A stretch of DNA of 64,000 nucleotides. Origin: Eutypa lata. Taxonomy: Eukaryota > Ascomycota > Sordariomycetes > Xylariales > Diatrypaceae. Within the stretch, counting starts at the first letter, position 1; each line of letters starts with the position of its first letter. The translations under genes and the position numbers were made by a program. The stretch covers positions 2,480,001-2,544,000 of the forward strand of contig JAKULF010000011.1 of assembly GCA_022661535.1 (NCBI GenBank), in the 5' to 3' direction. Positions 22,878-34,095 of the stretch are shown one piece after another. The notes below the pieces were generated by a model. It had not been told where the DNA came from and did no database searches. It worked only from the letters and a program-made list of their open reading frames with translations.

Positions 22878-24124
22878 ATGTCTCAAAAGCCTAGTAATAC
22901 GACCACTGATCACCAACCACGGATTAGTATCTCCCCAAATTCTGTTGTCGACAACCTCCAAGCAATCAATGGCAGTGACGGAAAGACAAATGTATTTATC
23001 CAGTTGAGACTCCAAAGTTTGCAACCCGCCCTAGTAAGTCTCTCCTTTTCTGTCTTCTCTGCAGCTGTTGCTATTGAACCTTTAAGGCTAATCAATGCAA
23101 ACTGTATTCAGCAATATGTAATTCCAGCTGGCCTTTACGAAGAGAAGCGGGTCCTCAAAGCGAGGGTTGAGGACCTCAACATCGCATTAGAAGAAAATAC
23201 AAAACGCTACGATAATGAAATACACAGATTTAAAAAGATGGTCAAGGAGAAAGATCAAAGTATCAGTAACCTTAACACGATGATCCTAAAGTTACACCGG
23301 AGAGATTTTGTCCACACTGACGCAGAAATCGCCAACAAGTTCATAAAGCTTAGAAGTAGCATTCTTGAGTTCTGTAAAACTCATCTTCCGGGGGGGATTA
23401 AGTTTCCACGCGAACTGAATGTTCTCCCCGAGATGAGTGAGCTCGCCATGCGTGCTGAGGTAGCATACCAGTTATACTTTGCATTTTTCAATCCTTCACT
23501 CCAACTCTTTGGGCATTTGGATGATTCGTATTCTGCGCGTGCCTCTAAAGGGCGTGGTGGGATTGGATTATCAGTTGGCTATCGAGTCATTGAGAATCAT
23601 ATAATGACATCATCGAACCCTGAAATGACAGGTGAGATTAGAGATTATAAAGACTACATTTCTCAATGCTAATGAGACTGAATACAGAAAATGAGTTGAG
23701 GGAGTGGCGTGCCATGACGGTCAAGCTCACAAGGAAGATTGCCCCTGACCAGGACGGATACCCTCGGGTAGAAGCTGACCGCATTTGGAATCAGCACTTA
23801 GGAAAATATGGGGCTGCAAAGACAAAGACTCCAGGTGATTTTATCCAAATTTGCAAAACCGCTTACCATCTTGCCCTCCTCTTTCGGTCATCGCGGGTGG
23901 ATTATGAATGGCAACAGGTTATTAATCCCTCCCATCTCCCGTCTCAAGACCTCGATATTCTTGGCACCCTTGGGCCTTCACAGAAGCAGCCATTTATAGC
24001 TACGGATATCGTCTTCGGAGGGGTGGTTAGGGGCAACCGAGATACTGGGAAATTGCGGGACGGTGCAACTACCATTCTGCCACATTCTGTGGTGATTGGT
24101 TATCTGAATGCCAATAAATGTTGA
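22878..24124 (+). CDS. coiled-coil protein of unknown function
   Basis: Two open frames are one gene: a 56-nt intron (23632-23687) with donor GTGAGA, branch-like GCTAATG and acceptor ATACAG joins them in frame. The join reads EMTENELREWRAMTVKLTRK. The product is 396 residues from the ATG at 22878. Residues about 88-140 are rich in charged heptads (VLKARVEDLNIALEENTKRY), a probable coiled coil. The C-terminal half carries conserved-looking MRAEVAYQLYFAFFNPSLQL and LREWRAMTVKLTRKI segments, which resemble an uncharacterised fungal family. No enzyme motif, signal peptide or membrane helix is seen. Its divergent neighbour is an Hsp70-like ATPase. Confidence 0.7.
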
Positions 24125-24834
24125 CTAGTAGGGAGGGAGACTAGGATGTGGCATCTCATATTACAATATTTCTGTTCCATGTAGTATGAATCAAATATGA
24201 ATTATCGTCGCTATGGGGAAGCTGTGTGAGATTGCGCAGTTGATGAGCTGGGATCACGGACGCCTGCGAGGACGGTCGTTTGTGGATGTTGAAAGTAGTG
24301 AGATACTAGACCACAGCCAATGCCACAGTTGTGAGCTGCAACGAGACAATTTTGAGACCGGGCAACCATGGTGAAGTTATAGTGAAAAGACTGATTATGT
24401 TAGGACAGGGTATACTAATCGTGCTTAACATTAGGACGAGTGAAGTGTGGAGAGCATTCTATAGAGTTATTCCCCAGAATTCCAACAGATTTACCCGAGT
24501 ACCCATTACATTACATCAGTTGATCCTCGCCTTTCGGACTTAAATTCAAATTGTCATCCGGCGTGGTTCGCCATCCATATCAGGCGCTAAGTTGAAGGTA
24601 GTATTCCTAGTTTCCATCATTATCGTGAGCGAGTTTATAATCATTAAGACTATGTTTACTCTGGTGTACAAATAAAGCGAGTAATGATTCGACAGCTCCG
24701 GCTCTGACTAATTATTGATGTTTACTCCAACTACTATCTTACGATGCTAAGAGCTGCCAATTAAGCTAACAGCTCTTTCGTCCAAATCTCCACTGAGGCT
24801 TATTCATGGAAGTTATATTGTTGCCCAACCAAGT
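24125..24834. other. intergenic region
   Basis: No gene was seen. The missing 5' part of the decayed oxidase might lie here; a WFAIHIRR stretch near 24570 weakly recalls the FA(I/V)RSGGH motif of that family but ends at a stop codon. Confidence 0.4.
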
Positions 24835-26348
24835 ATGGACTTCTCGAACAAGCTCGCCACCATCGGTGTTGGTCAGACCTGGGCTCAAGTAGCCAGGTTC
24901 ATGGAAGAAACAGACCCGGAATATTGTGGTACGTAGAGGAGTCTAGAGTACAATTCCGGGAATATAGATGCACTAACAGCTGGTTATAGTCGCCGTGGCC
25001 AGAACCCCCTCGATCGGCGTTGGCGGCACGCTCCTCAGCGGCGGCTTCTCTTGGCTATCAACAGAGTGCGGCTGCATCTCAGACCCCATCAACTTCGTCG
25101 ACGCAGAAGTTGTCAAGTATGATGGGTCCGTCATCATGGCGTCTCAGGAACCGGAACTACTATGGGCTCTACGTGGTGCGGGTGGAGGATTTGGCAGTGA
25201 GTGCTGCAATTTACTCGCCTTATACCGACCCCAGCTAGCTGACAAAAGTCTGCAGTTATGACCAAAGTCATCCTGCGTGCACACTACTATCCGACCGATA
25301 TCTGGTCTGGGCTCGTGTTCGTCGACCGCAAGTGGCTGCCGGATCTCACGCGCGACATCGAGGCCTTCGTCGCTAGCGCCCCGCACCCGCGAATCAACTT
25401 CTTCCTATACCACATGCCCAAGCGGCTTCTCGATCTTGTGCACGAGGCACCCGAGCCCGATGCTGGCGATATAATCGCGCTGCATGTCTACGATGCCTTT
25501 GGAGAGGCGCACGGTCGAGAGGCGTTCAAATAGGCGCTCGAGAAACCTGGTAGACTTGACAGGACTAGAGTGACTAACATGAGAGGTATCCTGGATATGA
25601 AACGTAAGGCCATTTTTATGTTTGTTATATCTTGTATACATACTGTTCTTAACGTGGTACTTTTAGACACCAGCGACTCCATGCGCGGCACGCAAAACAT
25701 TGTTTACGCCCCTATGGCCGTAGCGGAATTACCCCAGGAGACCGTATCCCGCACCATTGAATGGTATGAGAGCATCGAGGATCAGGAGATCCAAAAAAAT
25801 ACCTTTATAGCTTTCGAGTACTTCCTGAACGTACTTCTCCCCTTTATGTTCTTCCTGCAAGACCCGAACCCACACCTACCAATTCCCATTATCCTAATCT
25901 GTAGTACCTCGGTCGGCTAACACTTGATTTCTCAAACAACAGACAGACTGCCTAAGCGGCAACGTCTCCATTGCCTGGCCGCGTCCGCGAGGTTTCAAGC
26001 ACCTAATGCTACTGATGGTGGGGGCGCCTGCTCCTGGTTCTCCGGCACAGCTGCAGACGCAACGGGAACTCACGATCTCAGCACCTAGTCAGATCTTGGG
26101 TAGCAAGGCACGCGCCAACGAGGTGACGCCTAATCCCGCGGGGTTAGAGAATTATCACAACAAACGCGCTGTATGTGTTTTCTTTTCCTTCTTTTCGGTT
26201 TATTCCTTCTAGCTCCTATTTAGACTTAGGTTTGAGTTAGATTTCTTCACTGACAAATTATTTGTAGGTGTACGGTGAGCACTATGATAGGCTGGTGGCT
26301 CTGCGGAAGCAGTACGACCCTTCTAACAAGTTCAAAGGCCCCCTATAA
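24835..26348 (+). pseudogene. FAD-linked oxidoreductase (PCMH/BBE type), truncated and interrupted
   Basis: Remnant of a berberine-bridge-like oxidase, usually secreted and often found in secondary metabolism. What remains starts inside the FAD-binding PCMH domain (KLATIGVGQTWAQVARFME). It continues with PSIGVGGTLLSGGFSW and LLWALRGAGGGFGS, and ends with the BBE-domain signature YDPSNKFKGPL at a TAA, 26346-26348. At least four introns can be joined in frame. Two defects are visible. The N-terminal signal peptide and first FAD-binding segment, including the flavin-linking His motif, are missing. An in-frame TAG at 25531-25533 cuts a segment otherwise open on both sides (GREAFK then ALEKPGRLDRTRVTN). 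It borders the AT-rich block, so point mutation by RIP is a plausible cause. Confidence 0.75.
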
Positions 26349-26659
26349 GGGGTGAGTTGGCAAGGAGAAATTTAGGGAAGAGGAGAATGAGCTTTGAGGA
26401 GCATGTTTTAGTGGTTAGGTTAGGTCGCAAAGAAATATATTTCCTCTTTACTACACACAAAGGACATCTCTCTACGGGGCGGCTTTGGGAATATGTTATT
26501 AAGACACGGGAATAGCATGTATGATGTGGTGAACATCCGTTTCGTCTATAAACCTTCGAAGTTATGGTACCCAGACTTCCTAAAGGGGGCGATGAGTGAA
26601 TATCTCAATGATCATTCAAATTTGTTGAATCAGATGCCTCCCAGGTACCTGTTGTAAGG

Positions 26660-26745
26660 CAAACCCCCCCTCACGGACCACCCCCCTCACGGACCACTTA
26701 AGGTGGACCACCCCCCAACGCACCAACCCCCCTACGCACCACCAT
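26660..26745. repeat. C-rich direct repeats at the edge of the AT-rich block
   Basis: CCCCTCACGGACCAC occurs twice in tandem. A palindromic CCACTTAAGGTGG and then CAACGCACC/CTACGCACC repeats follow. Short C-rich iterations of this kind are typical of transposon termini (Tc1/mariner-like) in filamentous fungi. No partner was seen on the right side of the block. Confidence 0.45.
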
Positions 26746-26759
26746 TTCTCCATACAAAT

Positions 26760-28621
26760 CATCAAAAACACTACATTTTCCATTCACGTTTAAAATGTGA
26801 ATTTAAATCGTAAAATTATAAACTTTTCGGATTTATAATAAGGATTATAAACGGTTTATTTTTATATAAATTAATAAAATCTAACAAAATTCCTTTATAT
26901 AAAGTTTTAAACATAAAGATAACTGTAAAGTTTTACACCTTAAATTAAGCTTTTTTAACTTTTTAAATAACTTTACGAATCTTATATATATTTAAATGAT
27001 ATTTTATATTTACCTTTATTAAAATACTATTTATATACAACAACTTTAAAATCTTTAAAAAGTAATTTCGTTGTTGTTTTATTTATAAAAATATAAAAAT
27101 ATCTTTAAATTTTTAATATAATTACGTTATAACGTTATAACTTTATATAAATATAATTATATTTATATGTTTTATTATTATATAATACATTATACTTAAA
27201 GATATATAAATATAAAATCCGTTTATTTTTTCGATTTTTATATAAAAAGTTATTTAAATGTTAATAAATTAATAATTTTATATATACTTTATATATAAAA
27301 TTATTAAGTAAATAATATTTCATTTTAAATGTTATTTTAACCCTTTTAATTTAAATATTAACTTTTATAACTTTAGTTATTATTATATTTTAAGTTATAT
27401 TTTATATTAAAAAAATATATATTATTATAAATATTTTTATTAATTAATAAATTTATATAATTTTAATAATTTTATATAAAAAATAATAATACGTAAAAAA
27501 GTATTTTACTTTATATAAATATTTTTTAAAAATAAATAACAAATCGAATAAAATTCTTAAAAATAAATGATTTATAAATTTAAATAATTAAATAAAACAT
27601 TTAATATTTATATAAAATATATATTATGATATATATTATATTATAATTAATTAAATAAATTACATTATTTATATTTTATTATATATATTAATTTTATTAT
27701 AAAATAAAAACGTTATATAAATATTATAATTATAAATATATATATAATAAAAAAATTAAAATAAAACCTTTATGCTTTTATATATATTAATTAATAAACT
27801 TTAAAAGTAAATAAAATATTAAAATTAAAATTATAATATATAATTTTATTATAATTTTAAATTAAAATTAATAAAACATTTTAAAATAAAACTTAATATA
27901 ATATATAATAATAATTATTTTATTTTATTATTAAAATTAATTTTTTAATTATTTTATATATATTTCTTAAATATATTTCGTTTAAATTAAATATTTAAAA
28001 TATATTATAATACGTATTATATAAAATAAAAAGTATATTAATTATAAATATAATATTATAATAATAAAATAAAAAAACTTATATTTTTAATATTTTTATA
28101 AAATTAATTATATTAAAAAACGTTAAATACATTTTAAAAAAATAAATGCATTTTTAAAAGTAAATAAATATTTTAATATTTAAAACGTAATTAATTAAAA
28201 AGAATATATATAAATATATTTTCTTTTTAAATATAAATTATAATATATTATTATAAAGCTTTATATATTTAACGTTATTTTAAAAGTTTAACTTTTTATT
28301 ATTATATTATATATAATATTTATTTAAACGTTAAAAATTAAAAATAATTACTTTTAATTAAGAAAGATAATTTATTATTATAATGTAATTATTCGTATAT
28401 TTATATATAATTCCTTTAATTTATTATTAAACTTTAAAACTTAAATTAAAATATTTTAAAAATTAATTTTTAATTTTTAATTTTTATAATTTTTAATTAT
28501 TTTTTATTAATTATTTTAAAATTCTTTATATTATTATATAACATTATAAAACGTAAAATTATTATATTATATTTAAAAAGTATTTTATTTAATTAAATAT
28601 ATAATATAATATTTATTTATA

Positions 28622-28653
<32 letters not shown>

Positions 28654-31600
28654 ATTATATAATAAAGTATTTTTTAAAAAAAACTTTTCGTTAATAAATA
28701 TAATAATAAACTTAATATCGTTAATCGTTTATTATTTTAAATTTTATTTTATTTATTATTTATTAATTTATATATTAAATAAATTAATTAATTAAAGTTT
28801 AATTAACGAATAATATTAAAACTTTATTAATATTATAATTAAATTATTATTTTATTAATAAATTATTAATAAAATTTTAATTTTTTTTAACTTTTATACG
28901 AAATAATAAATATAATAAATAAATTAAAATTATATAAATCGTTTTAAAATAATATATTATAAAAAAATTAAATATAATAATATAATTTAATATGTATAAC
29001 TTTTTAATAACTTTATAATTTCTCTTTTTAATATCGTAATTTCGTTATTATCGTTATATTTTTTTTTAATTATATTTATAAATAATCGTCGTTATATATA
29101 ATTAAAGAAATTATCGTTACTTTTTTAATTTATAAATTATTTATTAAAGATAATATAAATATTAAAAAATAATTTATAAAGCGACGAAAAAGTTATATAA
29201 TAAATTCGTTATATTTATATATTCGTTTATTTTTTCGATAATAAATAAAAAATAAAATTATTATAAATAATTAAAAGCTTGATTTAATTTTTTTTTTAAA
29301 AAGCGCGAGCTTTTTTAATATTAATATAAACGTATTATATAATAATAAAATCGAAAATAAATTATCGTTTATTTTATTATTTTATTTTAAAATATTTTTT
29401 AAAATATAATTTATTTTTTAAAAATAACTTTTTTTCGTTATTAAATTAATATTTATATTATTTATTAATTTTTATTAAATATATTTAAATAAAGTTATAA
29501 TTTATTAATTTAAAGTTATTTTTAAATCGTTTTTAATAAATAATAATAAATTTTTAAAAATAATATATTTTAAAAAGTATTATTTTAAATAATAATAATA
29601 ATATAATAAAACGATTTTAATTACGTTTTTTTAATTATTTAACTTTTTTTTTATTTTAAAAAACTTTTAATATAATATTTTATATTTTAAAAGTTTACTT
29701 TTATTACGTTTTAAAGTTTTTATAATAATGTTTTTTTATTTTTTTTTAAATTAAACGTAAATAAAAACGTTATTATTAATATTAAATATTTAACGTTTAA
29801 ATTTTTATAAATATATTAATAATACGTTTTTTTATAATATTTTAAAAGATTCGAAAATATTTTTAAAAGATAATTATAATGTTAAAGTATATTTTAAAAT
29901 TTCGAATATTTTTTAAAATATTTTCGAATAATAAATTTTTTATTATATTTAATTATTATTTAATAATCGTTATTTTACTTTATAAAATATTATTTTTTTA
30001 ATTTTAAAAAAAATAAAAAAAAAATTTAATTAATAATTTATTAATGCATTTTTTTAAATATAATTTTAAGCTTTAATAAATAAGTTTTAATTTTTATAAA
30101 AGCATTTTAAATACATTAAAATTAAAAAGCGTTATTTTTATTTAATTATTATTTTTTTTAAAAATTAACTTTTTAAAAATTAAACTTTTTTTTTTCGTAT
30201 AACTTTTTATATCGTATTTTATTAATACGCTTTAATTTATTAATAAATATTAACATTAAACGATTAAAAAAAATACGAAAAATAAAAAAAAAACTTAAAA
30301 AAAATAATATTAAAATATTTATAATATTATAAAAAATTAAAATCTTTATAAATATAAAAGTTATTTATAAATAATAAACGATATTTCTTTATTATTATTA
30401 AGTTATTAACTTTTTTTTTATATTATTAATTTAATTTTTCTTTTAAATTAAATAAAAATAAATAATTAAATTTATTTTTAATTTTTTTTTTAAAAAACGA
30501 ATTTATTTTAAATAAATATTTATTTTAATAATAAAGTTATTAAAAAATATAATAATTATTAAAAAGGTTATTTTTAATAATTATAATAATAATATTTAAA
30601 TTAAATTAATTTTTTATTTAAATAATATAATTTTTTAAAAACGTTTTTATTAAAAAAATAATTATTAAAAATATTATTTTTCCTTTAATATTATCGATAT
30701 TTATAATAATATAATGTTTTTTATTATTAAAATTAAAAATTATTTTTTATATAATTTATTAATTAATAAAAAAATTAATAATTAATTAAAAATTTATCGT
30801 TTTTTTACGTTTTTAACGAATAATAATAACTTTTAACGCGTTTTATAAAAAAGTTATTAAAAAAATATTAAGTTTTTTTATTATTATAATAAACTTTTTA
30901 AATTATTTATTAATTTAATTAATTATTATTTTAATTAAATATTTTTTTATAAAAAAATATTTAATTTTAAATTTAAAAAACTTTAAATATTTTCGTTTTT
31001 ACGTAATAATTTAATTAATTAAAATTAATTTAATTAAAATAATACGTTATATATATAAATAATTAATATATATAATTAATATAATCGTCGTAAACGAAAA
31101 CGTATTATAATTATAAATTTAAATAAATTAATTAAAAATAATATCTTTAATATTTAAAAAAATTAATCGTAAATTTTTAAATATATATTTTAAAATAAAA
31201 AGCTTACGTTTTTAATATAAATAATATTTTTTTATAATTAAAGTTTTTATTTTAAATTTTATAATAATTATTATTATTAAAAATACGCATTACGTTTAAT
31301 ACGTTTAATAATAAATATAACGTTATTAAAGTTATTATTATATAATTTAATTAACTTTTTTAATAATATTAACGTTATATTTAAATATTATAATTAATTA
31401 ATCGTTTAAAAAAATTATATTATAAAATAATATTATAATTTTAAATTTTTATTTATAATTATATTTAATTATTTTTACGAAAATTAAAAAAATAAAAATT
31501 TATTAATAAAATAATAATTTAATTATAATATTAATAAATTTATAATATTATTTATTAATTAAATTTTAATTAATTAATTTATTTAATATATAAATTAATA

Positions 31601-31750
31601 TTTATTTATTTTTAAATATATTTATATAAATAAATCGTAAAAAAAATAATTCGTAAAAGAAAAGTTTATTTTATTTAAAAATTAAACGATATTAAAATAT
31701 ACGAAAGTTTAAGCGTTAATTATTAATTAATTTATATATAGCTTTTATAA
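26760..31750. mobile_element. AT-rich block, probably RIP-destroyed repeats
   Basis: Nearly 5 kb made almost only of A and T, with no frame longer than 60 codons on either strand. Borders are fairly sharp (about 26760 and 31750). By eye most remaining C residues are in CpG or CpT (AAG on the other strand); CpA and CpC are rare. That bias points to repeat-induced point mutation. No transposase or reverse-transcriptase motif is recoverable, so the original element is unknown. A centromere-like AT island is the alternative. Confidence 0.75.
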
Positions 31751-32394
31751 TACGCGTTTAATAGCTTTTGCACTTTTATCTTATTATAAGCTTATTAAAT
31801 TTATAAGGGTTATAAGGCTTAACTCATTAATTCTTAAGTAGGGTATAACAGGTAGTAAGCTTAATGCCATGCCGCTATATAAGGGCTTACCGGGGCTTTA
31901 AATACAGTGCTTAATAAGGGCCCGAAACTACTTTTTACGGTATTCGCTGTATGTGGGTCAGTTAATAATTGACGCCCGGACCTTCGTATGTATCAGCCAA
32001 TAACACCGTATATGTTGCCTCATCACTCAGGCCTCTCTCCGTAAGGTGGCTACGCCACCGCAGCTGCGGCGGTGCAGCTGCGCTGCGGCTCGTGATGCTG
32101 TACCAAATGTACCCACTAAACTCAATTCGGAAGCAGACCCACAAAAGCCACAAAGCCGACGTAGCTCGAGTTCTATCCCTGTCCTCTGATTGGTCGGAAT
32201 TTTAGTGGGAAATCGGTACTTAAAGCTACGGCGGTCTGAGAACTGAGGCAACGTATATGAACCAACAGAGCAGCACTGAACTATTGTAAGACTTTACACC
32301 TGATTGCAAAAGACATCATTGGATTTATCTCAGGATAGGCATCGGACATTTGCTGTTATATATAGAAAGAGTCTTTGAGAATATGCTGACCTCT
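31751..32394. other. transition region with GC-rich palindromes
   Basis: Base composition returns to normal within about 200 bases of the AT-rich block. A GC-rich palindromic cluster lies at 32045-32081. No gene was seen; short frames on both strands lack family features. Confidence 0.45.
32045..32081. repeat. cluster of GC-rich palindromes
   Basis: GGTGGC-TAC-GCCACC (32045-32059), the 12-bp perfect palindrome CCGCAGCTGCGG (32058-32069) nested in a CACCGC/GCGGTG stem (32056-32074), then GCAGCTGC. It may be the terminus of a DNA transposon or a hairpin; function unknown. Confidence 0.7.
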
Positions 32395-33256
32395 TTACCA
32401 AGGTTCCTCCTTGCCCTCGTAAGACCAGAACCTGGCACCTGACAACTGTTTAGTTGCCTCGTTGATTAACTTGAACGAGCCGTCACAAGAATCCTTCGCA
32501 GTTACAGATGCCTGATCAAAGCCATATGATTTGGCAGAGAACTCAACCATATCAGTCTGAACCCATCTGAATACATGATCAGTAAAGTTTTCTTGTATTA
32601 ACAGTGAGTTGCTTTCGCTTACCCGGGGTTGAGGGCGAAAGAGGTGATATTTTCTTACTCACCATCGATTCTTTTATATATCTAATGTATCGTAGCTTTC
32701 GTCGGGCCATACAATGCATTAGGGACTGGTGCTGGGGGTTGGTTCTGCAAGGCTTAATTCAGTCGACTCTAGTTTAGAGAGAATAGGTCGCCCTCTTACT
32801 ACAACAGATCCTGCCCCGGAACATATGATAACAAATTTTGGGCTAGTAGCCTTTCTTAATAGTTATATAGTAGCCTGAAACAATCGCACTAGGTATGCCG
32901 TAGACATTGATATTCATGTAGTGTTCTAGACCGTCAATTGAGACATCTACGACCCTCGGAAATGCGTCAAGAATAGCGGTATTGGCGATGACGATGCCCA
33001 GATGCTCGATCCCCCCCCCCCCCCGGAGCTCATCAACAGCGCCAAGCGCGTCCGACCGACCTGCAGAGTCAACCTTAACTATTATCAGGCTGCTTCCCAG
33101 TGCCTTAGGTAGGTTGCCGAGATGCTTCGAGGTGAAGTGTTCCGGGTTTCGGTTGGCTGCGATTACCGTGTAGTTGGGCGTAGCGAGATGCCGCTCAAGG
33201 AACCCCTTTCCCAGCCCTCGATTGGCGCCAGTGATTAACATGATTGTGGGAGGCAT
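32395..33256 (-). pseudogene. short-chain dehydrogenase/reductase, frameshifted
   Basis: Related to norsolorinic-acid-ketoreductase-like SDRs that reduce polyketide or other carbonyls with NADPH. From ATG 33256 the cofactor motif TGANRGLGKGFLERHL is intact. Conserved segments then continue in shifted frames: LFQATI-stop-LLRKATSPKF, later NALYGPTKAT with the catalytic YxxxK pattern, and finally WVQTDM and FWSYEGKEEPW before a TAA (32395-32397). Keeping homology needs a frameshift near 32890, an in-frame TAA just after it and another shift near 32725. No plausible intron absorbs these. A 14-C run at 33011-33024 encodes glycines and may add length variation. Its neighbour is the RIP-like block, so decay in a mutational hot spot is likely. 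Confidence 0.78.
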
Positions 33257-34095
33257 GTGTGACCGATCAGACAGTACAAATACGGAGACAGAAAAAAAAA
33301 AAGTCGATGACTGAGATATATGGAGAATTGGTGATGAGTAATGAATATCCATTGCCAGTTCATCCTCCGTAAATATTATGAGACATTGAAGGTGAATTTA
33401 TACGTGTTCTGTGGTGGATGGGGGTATAGATTAATGGATGCTTAAGGTGATGTGTAGTTATGCTGTACGATATATTAAGGGAAAGGCTGCGCCACAAAGA
33501 TCCCAGGTAGTAGCAGTGGTATTATTGTAAAGTATTGACTTATGAATAGGGCCGAATTGGAATTACATAATCCATGGCGATTCATACTGAGGGTGTTTCG
33601 GACGCGGTCGTATATTCGTTGCTTACCTCCTTAATATGTCCAATATTTCCAGCAAAGATGGAAAGCATTAAATTATTAGTTAGGATGCCATCATGGTAAT
33701 AATTATGATAGGCAGTAACATTGTATATACGTTAGTATCTTGCTATGAAATATAAATCCAATTCCTTATTTCCTGTAGCCAACAAGCAACGTGGATATGG
33801 GATAAACTTGGATTTACCTTATGTTACGATATTAACCTCATAGTAACCATTATTAAACTCCAATTGATAAAGCAAAATAGCGGTAGAGAGTTATAGGATA
33901 CAGGCAGCTGAAAATGCCCAATGAACTGTTAATGATATCAGAGCCTTTTATTCGCTGCCTTACGCCGCTCGTTATATCACGCATGCTGTGTGACGACTGG
34001 TTAGTACCCCGCTTTCACATTTGCGGCTGAAGGCAACAAACTTGAAGAGGTTCATCTCTTCAACACGTATTGGTAGTCGTTCTGAGTCATCCACA
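33257..34095. other. intergenic region upstream of the gasdermin-like gene
   Basis: About 840 bases, moderately AT-rich, no gene seen. It contains the 5' flanks of the broken dehydrogenase (minus) and the gasdermin-like gene (plus). Confidence 0.5.

Noticed and set aside
26760..31750. mitochondrial DNA insertion
   Set aside because: AT-rich like fungal mtDNA, but no mitochondrial gene, intron or tRNA pattern and no frame under either code was noticed; RIP explains it better.
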